NCBI RefSeq assembly: GCF_030908215.1
Contig: NZ_JAVFJK010000011.1
Location: 62,001 to 126,000, forward strand
DNA: 64,000 bases
DNA from: Sinomonas sp. ASV486
GTDB lineage: Bacteria; Actinomycetota; Actinomycetes; Actinomycetales; Micrococcaceae
Direction of reading: 5' to 3'
Shown here: one piece after another, positions 33,467 through 42,772 of the stretch
Numbering within the stretch: the stretch's first letter is position 1
Layout of the letters: each line of letters starts with the position of its first letter
Made by a program: the position numbers and the translations under genes
Notes under the pieces: generated by a model
What the model was told of the DNA's origin: nothing
Seen by the model: the letters and a program-made list of their open reading frames with translations, nothing else
Database searches by the model: none

Positions 33467-34222
33467 ATGGCCACCATCGACCTCAACAGCGACGTCGGCG
33501 AGTCGTACGGCAACTGGACCTTCGGCGACGACGCGGCGATCTTCGAGAGCGTCTCGAGCGCCAACGTCGCGTGCGGCTTCCATGCTGGTGATCCGCGCGG
33601 TATCCGGGCAACGCTCGAGGCCGCTGCCTCGGCCGGCGTCGTCGTCGGGGCGCACCCGGCCTACCGTGACCTCGCGGGCTTCGGGCGCCGTTTCATCGAC
33701 GTCGCGCCGGACGAGCTGACCGACGAGGTCATCTACCAGATCGGCGCCCTCCAGGGCCTGGCCCGCGCGGCGGGCACCGAGGTCCGCTACGTCAAGCCCC
33801 ACGGCGGGCTCTACAACGCGATCGTCCACCACGAGGCCCAGGCCAAGGCCGTCGCGAAGGCGGTCGCCGAGGTCGCTCCCCATCTGCCGCTACTGGTCCT
33901 GCCCAACTCCGAGATCCAACGGGCCGCAGAGGCCGCAGGCCTGCGCACCGTCGTGGAGGCCTTCGCCGACCGCGCGTACACCCCTGAGGGCACGCTCGTG
34001 TCCCGCCGCGAGCCGGGCTCGGTGCTGCATGACCTCGATGAGATCGTCGAGCACGTCCTGCGCCTCCTCGACGGCAAGGTCCGCGCCATCGACGGCACTC
34101 ACGTGGCCGTCACGGCAGACAGCATCTGCGTGCACGGCGACACCCCGGGCGCCGTCGCCATGGCGGCCCGCATCCGGGCCTCGATCACGGACGCCGGATT
34201 CGACATCGCGAGCTTCGCGTGA
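33467..34222 (+). CDS. pxpA: 5-oxoprolinase subunit A (LamB/YcsF family)
   Basis: A 251-residue PxpA. It shows the family opening [41 protein letters not shown] and [10 protein letters not shown]. With PxpB and PxpC it hydrolyses 5-oxoproline to glutamate using ATP, in the cytoplasm. It is the first gene of the operon and its stop overlaps the GTG of the pxpBC fusion. The ATG follows GAGACGGAG. Operator ATTGTTGAACAAT is just upstream. Confidence 0.95.
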   Translation: MATIDLNSDVGESYGNWTFGDDAAIFESVSSANVACGFHAGDPRGIRATLEAAASAGVVVGAHPAYRDLAGFGRRFIDVAPDELTDEVIYQIGALQGLARAAGTEVRYVKPHGGLYNAIVHHEAQAKAVAKAVAEVAPHLPLLVLPNSEIQRAAEAAGLRTVVEAFADRAYTPEGTLVSRREPGSVLHDLDEIVEHVLRLLDGKVRAIDGTHVAVTADSICVHGDTPGAVAMAARIRASITDAGFDIASFA

Positions 34223-36000
34223 CGGCCCTCGGAGGCGCCCCCGGGCACCCCGGGACCGAGTCGCGCGCGGACCCGATCATCAGCCTGCGCGCCGCGGGCG
34301 ACCGCGCGGTGCTCGTCGAGCTGCGGACCCTGGGCGGCGTCCTCGCCCTCACATCGCACCTCGCGGCGGCCGAGCACGCCGGTGACGTCGACGTCGTCGA
34401 CGTGGTGGCCGCCGCGACCACGGTGCTGATCGTGGCGGAGTCCGCGAGCGCCGTCGCCCGCGCCGCCGCCTACGTCCGTTCCCTGCACCTCGAGGACGCT
34501 GCGCACACCCCGGGACGTCTCGTGCGCATCACGACCGTCTACGACGGGGCCGACCTCGACGAGCTCGCCCAGCTCGCAGGCCTCTCCCCCGAAGCGCTCG
34601 TCGCCTCGCACAGCGGCACGGTGTGGGACGCGGCGTTCGGCGGCTTCGCGCCCGGGTTCACCTACCTGACGCACGACGCCGCGCCCTCGGTCCCGCGGCG
34701 CACCTCGCCGCGCACCGTGGTACCGGCAGGCTCGGTAGCGCTCGCCGGCGCCTATTCCGCCGTGTACCCGGGGGAGTCGCCCGGCGGCTGGCAGCTCATC
34801 GGTCACACCGACGCGGTCATGTGGGACCTCTCGCGCGAGGACCCCGCCCTCGTCCAGCCCGGCGACCGGGTCCAGTTCGTCCCGGTCCGGGAGAGCACCT
34901 CGCTCGCGGCCACCGCCGCGGACGGCGGGCTGGGGCAGGGTGCGGGCCCCTCGCAGCCCGCAGGGCCCAGCACTTCTGACGAGCGAGGGCCCGCGGAGGG
35001 GAGCCGGCCAGCAGAGGCTGGGCTCGTCGTCGTGCGCCCCGGCATGCAGACCACAATCCAGGACCTCGGGCGGCCGGGCCGCGCCTCGCTCGGCGTGAGC
35101 CCGGCGGGGGCGCTCGACCGTGGCGCGCTGCGGCAGGCCAACCGGATCGCGGGCAACGCGCCCGGCGACGCCGCACTCGAGGTCCTCCTCGGGGGACTCG
35201 AGCTGCGCGCCGCGTCGGACCAGGTCCTCGCGGTCACGGGCGCCCGGGTTCCGCTGCGCATCACGGCGGCCCCCGCCGCGGTCGTCGAGCCCGGAGCACC
35301 CGCGGGGGCGGACGGACCAGAGACCCCTCAAGCGCGCGCCAAAGACCCCTCAACTGTGAGGGAGGCGCCGCTGGACACGCCGTTCGCGCTCCTCGCTGGC
35401 GAGACGCTGACCCTCGGCATCGCCACCGAGGGGCTGCGAGCGTACGTCGCGGTACGCGGCGGCATCGACGCGCCCCTGGTCCTCGGCAGTGCGAGCACCG
35501 ACTCCCTCTCCGGGATCGGCCCTGCCCCGCTCGCGGAGGGCCAGACGCTCCGCATCCGGCCGATGCTCGGCGCGCACGTCGTCGGCCTCCCCGAGGTCCC
35601 CCGTCCGCTTCCGGGCGGGGCCGTGGGCGGCGCCACCGTGCTGCGTGTGCTCCCCGGGCCCCGCGAGGACTGGTTCACGGATGCCTCGGCCCGCGCGTTC
35701 TTCGGGCAGGAATGGACCGTCACGCCGCAGTCGAACCGCGTCGGGCTCCGGCTCGACGGCGCTCCCCTCGAGCGGGCCCGCGAGGGCGAGCTCACGAGCG
35801 AGGGCACAGCACGCGGCTCGGTGCAGGTCCCCGCGAACGGCCTGCCGGTGCTGTTCCTCGCCGACGCGCCGGTGACCGGGGGATACCCGGTGATCGGCGT
35901 CGTCGCCAGCGCCGACCTCGACCTCGCCGCCCAACTCCCTCCCGGCGCCACGGTGCGCTTTGTCCCCCTGACCAGCTCCGAAGGAACCTCTCATGCGTAA
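34219..36000 (+). CDS. 5-oxoprolinase subunits B and C fused (KipI-KipA)
   Basis: A 593-residue fusion of PxpB and PxpC. The B part (about 15-225) has [32 protein letters not shown] and GWQLIGHT; after a Gly/Pro/Glu-rich linker the C part opens with [30 protein letters not shown] and contains [18 protein letters not shown] and [21 protein letters not shown]. Separate in Bacillus and E. coli, here they are joined. A small insert with [13 protein letters not shown] lies within the C half. The GTG at 34219 overlaps pxpA; the C-terminus overlaps the carboxylase start by 8 bp. Confidence 0.92.
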   Translation: MTALGGAPGHPGTESRADPIISLRAAGDRAVLVELRTLGGVLALTSHLAAAEHAGDVDVVDVVAAATTVLIVAESASAVARAAAYVRSLHLEDAAHTPGRLVRITTVYDGADLDELAQLAGLSPEALVASHSGTVWDAAFGGFAPGFTYLTHDAAPSVPRRTSPRTVVPAGSVALAGAYSAVYPGESPGGWQLIGHTDAVMWDLSREDPALVQPGDRVQFVPVRESTSLAATAADGGLGQGAGPSQPAGPSTSDERGPAEGSRPAEAGLVVVRPGMQTTIQDLGRPGRASLGVSPAGALDRGALRQANRIAGNAPGDAALEVLLGGLELRAASDQVLAVTGARVPLRITAAPAAVVEPGAPAGADGPETPQARAKDPSTVREAPLDTPFALLAGETLTLGIATEGLRAYVAVRGGIDAPLVLGSASTDSLSGIGPAPLAEGQTLRIRPMLGAHVVGLPEVPRPLPGGAVGGATVLRVLPGPREDWFTDASARAFFGQEWTVTPQSNRVGLRLDGAPLERAREGELTSEGTARGSVQVPANGLPVLFLADAPVTGGYPVIGVVASADLDLAAQLPPGATVRFVPLTSSEGTSHA

Positions 36001-37765
36001 AGTCCTCATCGCCAACCGCGGCGAGATCGCCGTCCGCATCGCCCGAGCCTGCGACGACGCCGGCCTCGAGAGCGTCGGCGTCTACGCGGATCAGGACGCC
36101 GACGCCGTCCACGTCACCGCGTGCACCGAGGCGTACGCCCTGGGCGGGACCTCGCCGGCGGAGACGTACCTCGACATGGCCAAGATCCTCTCGGTCGCCG
36201 AGCGGTCCGGCGCCGACGCGGTCCACCCCGGCTACGGCTTCCTGTCGGAGAACGCCCGGTTCGCCCAGGCCGTGCTCGACGCCGGACTCGCCTGGATCGG
36301 CCCGTCGCCCCAGACCATCCGTCTCCTCGGGGACAAGGTGAGTGCACGCGAGGTCGCCGTGCGGGCGGGCGCGCCGCTCGCTCCGGGCAGCGACGGGCCC
36401 GTGGCCAATGCGGCAGAAGTCCGCCAGTTCGTTGCGGAGCATGGCCTCCCGGTGGCGATCAAGGCGGCCTTCGGCGGCGGCGGCCGCGGCCTCAAGGTCG
36501 CCAGGACCATGGAGGAGATCGACGAGTCCTTCGACTCCGCCGTGCGAGAGTCCCGCGCCGCGTTCGGACGCGAGGAGTGCTTCGTGGAGAAGTTCCTCGA
36601 CCGCCCGCGGCACGTCGAGGCCCAGATCCTCGCGGACACGCACGGCAACGTGATCGTCGTCGGCACCCGCGACTGCTCCCTCCAACGGCGGCACCAGAAG
36701 CTCGTCGAGGAGGCCCCCGCGCCGTTCCTGAGCACGGAGCAGCGGGCGCGCATCCACGAATCCGCCAAGGCGATCTGCCGCGAGGCGGGGTACGTGGGCG
36801 CCGGCACGGTCGAGTACCTCCTCGATGCGCACGGCACCATCAGCTTCCTCGAGGTCAACACGCGCCTCCAGGTGGAGCACCCGATCACGGAAGAGACCTC
36901 GGGGATCGACCTCGTGGCTGCCCAGCTCCGGATCGCCGCCGGCGGCGTGCTTCCCATCCTGACGGACCCGGAGCCCCGCGGCCACTCAATCGAGTTCCGC
37001 ATCAATGCCGAGGACCCGGGCCGCGGCTTCCTGCCCGCTCCCGGCACCGTGGAGCGGTTCGAGGCCCCGACAGGCCCTGGGATCCGCGTCGATTCCGGCG
37101 TCCGCGACGGATCGACCATTCCGGGGCAGTTCGACTCGCTCCTGGCCAAGCTCGTGGTCACGGGCGCCGACCGCCGGCAGGCCCTGCGCCGGGCTCGTCG
37201 CGCGCTGGCCGAGTTCGAGATCCGCGGCCTCGCGACGGTCCTGCCGTTCCACCGGGCGGTCGTCGACTCCCCGGCGTTCAGCGCCGATGGCGATGCCGAT
37301 GAATTCAGCGTGTACACGACGTGGATCGAATCCGAGTTCATGGACGAGCTCGCGGCCAGCCCCGAATTCACGGCACCCCGCACTCAGGACGCGGGCCGGC
37401 GCACGTTCGCGATCGATCTCGACGGCAAGCGGATCACGCTCGGCCTGCCGGCATCGCTGCTCGCGGGCCTCGCCTCGGCCACTTCCGGCTCCGCAGCCTC
37501 GGACGCCGCGCACGACGGCGCCGCCTCCTCGGGCGAGGACGTCACCGGCGCAGAGCTCACCGCAGAGATGGGCGGGACCGTGGTCAAGTGGCTCGTGGCT
37601 CCCGGCACTGCGGTGGCCGCGGGCGAGGGCATCGTGGTGCTCGAGGCCATGAAGATGGAGACCACGGTGGCTGCGCATCGGCCCGGGACGGTCGGTGAGC
37701 CTGCCGCGGCGGCGGGCGACGCCGTCGTGCCCGGCACCGTCCTGACGACGATCCACGCCGGTTGA
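35993..37765 (+). CDS. Biotin carboxylase-BCCP fusion, pxp-associated
   Basis: A 590-residue protein. The ATP-grasp biotin carboxylase part starts [21 protein letters not shown], with the ATP loop [14 protein letters not shown] and the catalytic [15 protein letters not shown]. After a linker (about 490-520) a biotinyl domain ends with the lipoylation-type [11 protein letters not shown], whose Lys carries biotin. Such genes often accompany pxpABC, but a matching carboxyltransferase is absent here. It may provide carboxybiotin for an acyl-CoA carboxylase elsewhere, or help oxoproline handling; unresolved. The linker DNA contains GCGCACGACGGCG (37508-37520). Confidence 0.9.
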   Translation: MRKVLIANRGEIAVRIARACDDAGLESVGVYADQDADAVHVTACTEAYALGGTSPAETYLDMAKILSVAERSGADAVHPGYGFLSENARFAQAVLDAGLAWIGPSPQTIRLLGDKVSAREVAVRAGAPLAPGSDGPVANAAEVRQFVAEHGLPVAIKAAFGGGGRGLKVARTMEEIDESFDSAVRESRAAFGREECFVEKFLDRPRHVEAQILADTHGNVIVVGTRDCSLQRRHQKLVEEAPAPFLSTEQRARIHESAKAICREAGYVGAGTVEYLLDAHGTISFLEVNTRLQVEHPITEETSGIDLVAAQLRIAAGGVLPILTDPEPRGHSIEFRINAEDPGRGFLPAPGTVERFEAPTGPGIRVDSGVRDGSTIPGQFDSLLAKLVVTGADRRQALRRARRALAEFEIRGLATVLPFHRAVVDSPAFSADGDADEFSVYTTWIESEFMDELAASPEFTAPRTQDAGRRTFAIDLDGKRITLGLPASLLAGLASATSGSAASDAAHDGAASSGEDVTGAELTAEMGGTVVKWLVAPGTAVAAGEGIVVLEAMKMETTVAAHRPGTVGEPAAAAGDAVVPGTVLTTIHAG

Positions 37766-37821
37766 GCGGGGGGAACCGGTGGTTGGGCCGAGCCGAAGCT
37801 TCGCGTCGATAGGGTAGATCC

Positions 37822-38499
37822 ATGACAACCGAGGGGGTTCTGGACAGCCTGCGCACCGCAGCCGAGAACACGAAGCACGCCGAAACGGGCACGTGGGTCG
37901 CAGAGCGGCTGCGGCAGGCGATCGCAGACGGCCTCCTCGCGCCGGGCGCCAAGCTTGCCGAGGAGGCACTGCGCGAGGCCCTCGGGGTGTCCCGGAACAC
38001 GCTCCGCGAGGCGTTCGCGACCCTGCACGCCGAGCGCGTCGTGACGCGGATCCCCAACCGCGGGGTGTTCGTCTCGCACCCGACCTCCGAGGACATCCGG
38101 GAGATCTACCGCGTGCGGCGCCTCGTGGAGCCGGCGGCCCTCCTGTGGGGTCCCGCGGCGCCCGCGGACCCCCTCAAGGACATCGTGCGCGCGGCCCGCG
38201 AGGCCGCCGTCGCCGGCGATGTGCCCAGGATGGCCAACGCCAATCAGGAATTCCACCGCAAGCTCGTAGCCCGCGTGGGCAGCGAACGTCTCGACACCCT
38301 CATGGGGCAGGTCCTCGCGGAGATGCGCCTGGTCTTCGCCACGATGGCGGACGACACGCGTTTCCACGCACCCTACATCGAAGAGAACGCGAAGATCCTG
38401 AGCCTCCTCGAGGCCGGGAAGAACGCCGAGGCCGCCAGCGCCATGACCGCCTACCTCGACCGCGCGGAGGAACAGCTCCTCGCCGCCATCGCCGCCTGA
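37822..38499 (+). CDS. GntR-family (FCD) regulator of the 5-oxoproline locus
   Basis: A 225-residue regulator. The N-terminal winged HTH covers about 20-85 (LREALGVSRNTLREAFATLHAERVV, RIPNRGVFV). An FCD domain follows with ANQEFHRKLVARVG and the metal/ligand His/Asp set. It follows the carboxylase gene by 56 bp and has its own leaderless-type start (TAGGGT about 7 nt upstream). It is flanked by two operons preceded by ATTGTT-S-AACAAT, so it is the likely regulator of both; 5-oxoproline is a sensible ligand, untested. Confidence 0.88.
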   Translation: MTTEGVLDSLRTAAENTKHAETGTWVAERLRQAIADGLLAPGAKLAEEALREALGVSRNTLREAFATLHAERVVTRIPNRGVFVSHPTSEDIREIYRVRRLVEPAALLWGPAAPADPLKDIVRAAREAAVAGDVPRMANANQEFHRKLVARVGSERLDTLMGQVLAEMRLVFATMADDTRFHAPYIEENAKILSLLEAGKNAEAASAMTAYLDRAEEQLLAAIAA

Positions 38500-38525
38500 G
38501 CGTCGAGCGGACTTCTCCCCGCCCT

Positions 38526-38695
38526 CCCAAGGTTGCGGGGTCACGTCCCCACGTTGCGGGGTCATGTCCCATGGTTGCGGGGCCACCTCCCAACCTTGCG
38601 GGGTCATCTCCCCACGTCGCGGGGCCACCTCCCACCGCTGCGGAGCCACCTCCCTACCCTTGCGGAGTCACCTCCCTACCCTTGCGGACGCCCAC
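38526..38695. repeat. Degenerate 21-bp tandem repeat, eight units
   Basis: Consecutive units run CCCAAGGTTGCGGGGTCACGT, CCCCACGTTGCGGGGTCATGT and so on, consensus CCCAACGTTGCGGGGTCACCT; the last two are 22 bp. Because 21 is a multiple of three, each frame yields a heptapeptide repeat (LRGHVPT on plus, APQxWEV-like on minus). No start with a ribosome-binding site was found, so it is most likely noncoding, directly after the GntR gene. Confidence 0.85.
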
Positions 38696-38738
38696 CCCGC
38701 CCGTCGCGGCGCCCATCCGCCCCCGTGCGCCCCTCCCC

Positions 38739-38823
38739 CGCTTTAGGCTTCAATCCACGACGTGTCGCGCATATTGTCGGCGTGTCGCGCCTCAGGCTGT
38801 TCGAAAGCTGGGGAGCTCGGTAT
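38739..38823. repeat. Dispersed extragenic repeat, copy A
   Basis: The element begins GCTTTAGGCTTCAATCC and is related through ~85 bp (CGGCGTGTCGC, then GAAAGCTGGGGAG) to copy B at 61943-62030. A shorter relative lies near 39004. It sits in the 744-bp gene-free interval 38500-39243, together with the tandem repeat and the operators; 38824-39003 shows nothing further. Confidence 0.6.
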
Positions 38824-39003
38824 GCGGGATCTGCCCGAACACGACCTAGGATCCGAATCAGGGTCACGAGCCCGAATGCGTGGCTGGATCCGCAGGGCGC
38901 CCACCCCAAGACCGGCCGTGCAACGCGAGGGTGCCAGTGCGACGTTGATGCAGGACTCCGGCCACGCGCCAGCCGCGGGCCGTCGTCGGGTGACAGCTGC
39001 ACC

Positions 39004-39040
39004 ATTCCCCAGCTCTAACCTCAATCAGCGGCATGAATCG
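39004..39040. repeat. Dispersed extragenic repeat, partial copy C
   Basis: ATTCCCCAGCTCTAACCTCAATC resembles the start of copy B (TTCCCCAGCTTTAGGCTTCAACC), and the TCGCG that follows is partly alike. It is shorter and more diverged than A and B. Confidence 0.35.
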
Positions 39041-39108
39041 CGCTTTCCTCACGCATCGCACGCCGGACCGCTCGAGAGCTGCGGAGGTCGGACGGGACGC
39101 ACCCCACG

Positions 39109-39144
39109 ATTGTTCAACAAGCCCTTGCGTGATTGTTGAACAAA
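39109..39144. promoter_or_regulatory. Two GntR-type operators before the DUF969 operon
   Basis: ATTGTTCAACAA (39109-39120) and ATTGTTGAACAAA (39132-39144) match the palindrome before pxpA. They are spaced 23 bp apart centre to centre and lie 100-135 bp before the DUF969 start. The repeat architecture suggests cooperative binding. Confidence 0.75.
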
Positions 39145-39243
39145 AAGATATGCTCTAGGTCACAGCGTCGCGCGGCGCACGCTACACCCCCTGTCGCAGG
39201 ACCTACGCAGGACCCGTGCAGTCCCACACCGGAACGGATCATC

Positions 39244-39960
39244 ATGCTTGTACTCATCGGGGTACTCCTGGTCATCGTTGGCTTCGCCATCCGACTGAAC
39301 CCCCTCGTCGTCGTCACCGTGTCGGGCATCGTCACCGCCCTCCTCGGTGGCCTGAATCCCATCCAGATCCTTGATGCGTTCGGCTCCGGCTTCGCCAGCA
39401 GCCGCTCGGTGACGATCTTCGCGGCAGTGCTGCCCGTGATCGGGATCATCGAGTACTTCGGCCTCCAGGAACAGGCCAAGAACCTCATCGGCAAGCTCGC
39501 CAGGCTCACCGCCGGCCGAGTCCTCCTGGCCTACCTCGCCATCCGCCAGATCACCGCGGCCGTCGGGCTCACGAGCATCGGCGGCCACGCCCAGACGGTC
39601 CGGCCGCTCGTCTTCCCGATGGCCGAGGGCGCCGCGATGCGCCGCTACGGCCACGTGCCCGAGAAGGTCAAGGAGAAGATCAAGGGCCACTCCGCCGCGG
39701 CGGACAACGTGGGCGTGTTCTTCGGAGAGGACGTCTTCGTGGCCGTTGGCTCGATCCTGCTCATCACCACGTTCGTGGACACGACCTATCACCTGCACCT
39801 CGAGCCGCTCCAGCTCGCCGTCTGGGCCATCCCGACCGCCATCGCGGCCTTCCTGATCCACGGCTTCCGGCTCCTGCGTCTCGACCGGGCCCTGGACCGC
39901 GAGTACGCGAACACCACCAAGACCGACGAGGCCGCAGAAGCGGCGGAGGGCGCACTGTGA
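39244..39960 (+). CDS. DUF969-family subunit, probable 5-oxoproline transporter
   Basis: A 238-residue membrane protein with about six hydrophobic segments and family features (VGFAIRLNPLVVVTVSGIVTALLGGL, IIEYFGLQEQAKNLIGKLARL, AYLAIRQITAAVGLTSIGGHAQTVRPL). DUF969 and DUF979 proteins are encoded in pairs near 5-oxoprolinase or pyroglutamyl peptidase genes and are regarded as the two parts of an oxoproline transporter; both are present here. The ATG at 39244 was chosen at the first helix. Its stop overlaps the DUF979 GTG. Confidence 0.85.
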   Translation: MLVLIGVLLVIVGFAIRLNPLVVVTVSGIVTALLGGLNPIQILDAFGSGFASSRSVTIFAAVLPVIGIIEYFGLQEQAKNLIGKLARLTAGRVLLAYLAIRQITAAVGLTSIGGHAQTVRPLVFPMAEGAAMRRYGHVPEKVKEKIKGHSAAADNVGVFFGEDVFVAVGSILLITTFVDTTYHLHLEPLQLAVWAIPTAIAAFLIHGFRLLRLDRALDREYANTTKTDEAAEAAEGAL

Positions 39961-40928
39961 TCAACGTCGAAGCCGTCTACTGGCTCATCGGAGCCCTGTT
40001 CATTGGCTGGGCATCGCTCATTGCACGGGATGAGAACCATCCCCACCGCTGGGGAGCCTCGTCCTTCTGGGGCCTTCTTGGGCTCTGCTTCTTCTTCGGC
40101 ACCTGGGTCCAGGCAGGCACAGCCCCCGCGTGGATTCTGGGCGTCGCAGTCCTCGTCCTCGTCGCCATCGCCGCCACGGGGCGCCTCAAGCACGGCCCGG
40201 CCAAGACCTCCAGCCCCACCGAGCGCGTCGCGTACGCAGCCACGTTCGGCAACAGGCTCTTCATCCCCGCACTGGCCATCCCCGTGGTCACCGTGGTCCT
40301 CGTGCTGGCGGCCCCGGCCCTGACCATCGGCAACACCCCAATCCTCGATCCCAAGAACACGACCCTCGTGGCCCTGGCCATTGGGGCGGTGGTGGCGGCC
40401 GTCCTCGCCGTCGTGCTACTGAAGCCGAAGAACAAGCTCAACCCGGTCATCGAGAGCCGCCGGCTCCTCGAGTCGATCGGCTGGGCCGCGCTCCTGCCGC
40501 AGATGCTCTCAACCCTCGGCATCCTGTTCACGAAGGCCGGCGTCGGCACCGCGGTGGGCACGCTCGCGACCACCGTCATGCCCAAGGGCTCGCTTTTCGC
40601 GGGTGTGCTCGTCTACTGCCTGGGCATGTTCCTCTTCACCATCCTCATGGGCAACGGCTTCGCGGCGTTCCCGATCATGACGGCGGCCATCGGCTGGCCG
40701 GTCCTGGTCCAGGAGTTCCACGGCGACCCGGCGATCGTGTTCGCAATCGGCATGCTCGCGGGCTTCTGCGGCACGCTCTGCACGCCCATGGCGGCGAACT
40801 TCAACCTCGTCCCGTCCGCGCTGCTCGAGATGAAGAACAAGTACGGCGTGATCACGGCCCAGATCGGCACGGCAGTGCCGCTCCTCGCGGTCAACGTCGC
40901 GCTCATGTACTTCCTCGCGTTCCACTAG
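39957..40928 (+). CDS. DUF979-family subunit, probable 5-oxoproline transporter
   Basis: A 323-residue membrane protein with about eight helices (INVEAVYWLIGALFIGWASL, YAATFGNRLFIPALAIPVVTVVL, LPQMLSTLGILFTKAGVGTAVG, GNGFAAFPIMTAAIGWPVLV). It is the usual partner of DUF969; the two are translationally coupled by a GTGA overlap. It is presumed to move 5-oxoproline across the inner membrane for PxpABC; the mechanism is unknown. Confidence 0.85.
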   Translation: MINVEAVYWLIGALFIGWASLIARDENHPHRWGASSFWGLLGLCFFFGTWVQAGTAPAWILGVAVLVLVAIAATGRLKHGPAKTSSPTERVAYAATFGNRLFIPALAIPVVTVVLVLAAPALTIGNTPILDPKNTTLVALAIGAVVAAVLAVVLLKPKNKLNPVIESRRLLESIGWAALLPQMLSTLGILFTKAGVGTAVGTLATTVMPKGSLFAGVLVYCLGMFLFTILMGNGFAAFPIMTAAIGWPVLVQEFHGDPAIVFAIGMLAGFCGTLCTPMAANFNLVPSALLEMKNKYGVITAQIGTAVPLLAVNVALMYFLAFH

Positions 40929-40944
40929 ACGGAAGGATCTCCCC

Positions 40945-42081
40945 ATGGGCGACTCCCCCGGCGTGCCCACCGCGCCGTCCCCCTCGGACCGCTTACCCGA
41001 GGGCCCGTTCCCTGACGGCCTCTTCCCGCATGCGGCGGGCCGCTGTGCCGCCGTCGTGCTAGACAACCTCGCACGGCCCTATCCCTACTCGGCGCACCAC
41101 GTGCGGCGATCCGCCGAGGACACGGCCATGCCCGGCGAGCTGCACCCCGCCTTCGGGACCTCGTTCGACTGGCACTCGTCGGTGCACATGCACTGGCTCG
41201 GCGTGAGCGTGCTGGGCTCGGGGCAGCTCGAGTCCGAGGCGGCCGAGCAGCTCCGCACCGCGCTCGGCGCCAACCTCACGCAGGAGAAGCTCGCCGTTGA
41301 GGCCGCCTACCTCGCGGCGAACCCCACGTGGGAGCGGCCGTATGGGTGGGCGTGGCTCGTGCGCCTCGCCGCCGCGTGCGCCGTCTCGCACGACGCCGAG
41401 GTGCGCAGCTGGGCGGTGCACCTCGGCGGATGCGTGGACACGGTCGAGGGGCTCGTCGTCGCGTGGCTCGACAAGGCGGAGTACCCGGTGCGGCACGGCC
41501 TTCACACCAACTCGGCGTTCGGCCTCGCGTGGCTCGTGGACGCGTTCCGGACGCTGGGACGGGACGACGCCGCAGCGGCCTGCGAGGCCGCCGCCCGCCG
41601 TTGGTTCGCCGACGACGCCGGCTGGGCCGCCGAGTGGGAGCTCTCCGGCCAGGACTTCCTGTCCGCCGGCCTGAGCGAGGCCGACCTGATGGCCCGGGTC
41701 CTCTCTCCCGCCGAGTTCGCCGCCTGGCTCGACCGGTTCCTGCCCAACCTGGCCGCTGGCTCGCGGATGCTCACACCCGTGGGCGTCACCGACGAGACCG
41801 ACGGCTACATGGTCCACCTCCACGGCCTCAACCTGACCCGCTCAGGACAGCTCGCGCGTGTGGTGGCTGTGCTCCGATCGGGGCGAGCGGGCGGCACGCA
41901 CGACGGCGGCAGCCCGGCTCCCGCCGCGGGCTCACCCGAGGCCGTGCTCGCCGCGGCTGTCCGACCACTGTTCAAGGCCGGGCTCAGGGGCCTCGACAGC
42001 GGCGACTTCATGTCCACGCACTGGCTCGCGAGCTTCGCGTGGGACGCGGCAGAATCAATCGGCGCCCTCGACCCAGCCTGA
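40945..42081 (+). CDS. DUF2891-family protein in the 5-oxoproline operon
   Basis: A 378-residue soluble protein of the DUF2891 family (AVVLDNLARPYPYSAHHV, HPAFGTSFDWHSSVHMHWLGV, NPTWERPYGWAWLVRLAA, HGLHTNSAFGLAW, STHWLASFAWDA). The many conserved His, Trp and Asp residues suggest an alpha/alpha-barrel enzyme. It is co-transcribed with the transporter pair (16-bp gap) and ends at a strong terminator. Its role in oxoproline use is unknown. A short disordered linker (near 320) is encoded by DNA carrying CGCACGACGGCG. Confidence 0.85.
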   Translation: MGDSPGVPTAPSPSDRLPEGPFPDGLFPHAAGRCAAVVLDNLARPYPYSAHHVRRSAEDTAMPGELHPAFGTSFDWHSSVHMHWLGVSVLGSGQLESEAAEQLRTALGANLTQEKLAVEAAYLAANPTWERPYGWAWLVRLAAACAVSHDAEVRSWAVHLGGCVDTVEGLVVAWLDKAEYPVRHGLHTNSAFGLAWLVDAFRTLGRDDAAAACEAAARRWFADDAGWAAEWELSGQDFLSAGLSEADLMARVLSPAEFAAWLDRFLPNLAAGSRMLTPVGVTDETDGYMVHLHGLNLTRSGQLARVVAVLRSGRAGGTHDGGSPAPAAGSPEAVLAAAVRPLFKAGLRGLDSGDFMSTHWLASFAWDAAESIGALDPA

Positions 42082-42106
42082 CCGTCATCAGGTGTACCCG
42101 AACAGG

Positions 42107-42141
42107 GATGACCCCCAGGCCAGATCGGCCTGGGGGTCATC
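42107..42141 (+). terminator. Terminator of the DUF969-DUF979-DUF2891 operon
   Basis: GATGACCCCCAGGCC (42107-42121) pairs perfectly with GGCCTGGGGGTCATC (42127-42141), a 15-bp stem on a 5-nt loop, followed by TCATT. It lies between the operon and the convergent small membrane gene. Confidence 0.85.
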
Positions 42142-42158
42142 TCATTCCGACCGAGCCC

Positions 42159-42599
42159 CTATGCTGCGAGCGCCTTGTCGGTATGCCGTGCCTCGGCGAG
42201 CTCCTCCTTGGGCTTCATCAGCGCCATCACGACGACGAGGATCCCAGCGAGCGCCACCAGTTCAGACACCACCGGAGCCGCGATGACCGCGGCGCCCCAG
42301 TGCTCGAAGACGTCCCACACCATCATGGCGCCGAAGAACGCGCCCGCGACCACGTTGACCCAGCGGGCCACGGTGTCCGTGAGAACGAACGTCAGGAACG
42401 CCAAAGCCAATGGAATGAGCACGAACCCGGGCATCATCAGCGTCATCGGGCTGTCAACCGCCATCTCTGCGATCCGGCCGGTCCTCAGCTGGTCGACGGA
42501 CCCCGGTTCCATGAGCACCAAGATGAACAGAAGGACCATTCCCACTGCGTAGAACACCCACAGCGTGGCGATCCGGAGCTTCCACATCAACGACCGCAT
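42159..42599 (-). CDS. Small four-helix membrane protein
   Basis: A 146-residue protein with four hydrophobic segments (TLWVFYAVGMVLLFILVLM, TLMMPGFVLIPLALAFLTFVL, WVNVVAGAFFGAMMVWDVF, LVALAGILVVVMALM) and a charged tail KPKEELAEARHTDK. It resembles DUF6326-type integral proteins; the family assignment is tentative. ATG at 42599 was chosen because GGAGG lies 9 nt upstream; a GTG at 42608 would abut it. Monocistronic. Confidence 0.7.
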   Translation of the reverse strand: MRSLMWKLRIATLWVFYAVGMVLLFILVLMEPGSVDQLRTGRIAEMAVDSPMTLMMPGFVLIPLALAFLTFVLTDTVARWVNVVAGAFFGAMMVWDVFEHWGAAVIAAPVVSELVALAGILVVVMALMKPKEELAEARHTDKALAA

Positions 42600-42772
42600 C
42601 GTCGCCACCTCCTCCAGCGGAGGGACCGCCCGCCCGGGCGGGCCTCCACTTTCAGGATGCGCGGCTGGACGCCGACTGCGAAGAGCCCAAGGTCCCGCTC
42701 ATGTGCAGCATGTAGCCGGCACGGGGCCCTTGGCCCCGAGCGGATCCTTCGCAACGGTCCTAGCATGCGAGG

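Noticed and set aside
30631-33564. A 977-codon frame antisense to ligD
   Set aside because: Covers the LigD gene exactly, is low in Lys, Ile and Phe and has no motif; a GC shadow.
38526-38695. Considered as a CRISPR array
   Set aside because: Units are contiguous and degenerate, without unique spacers, and no cas gene is near.
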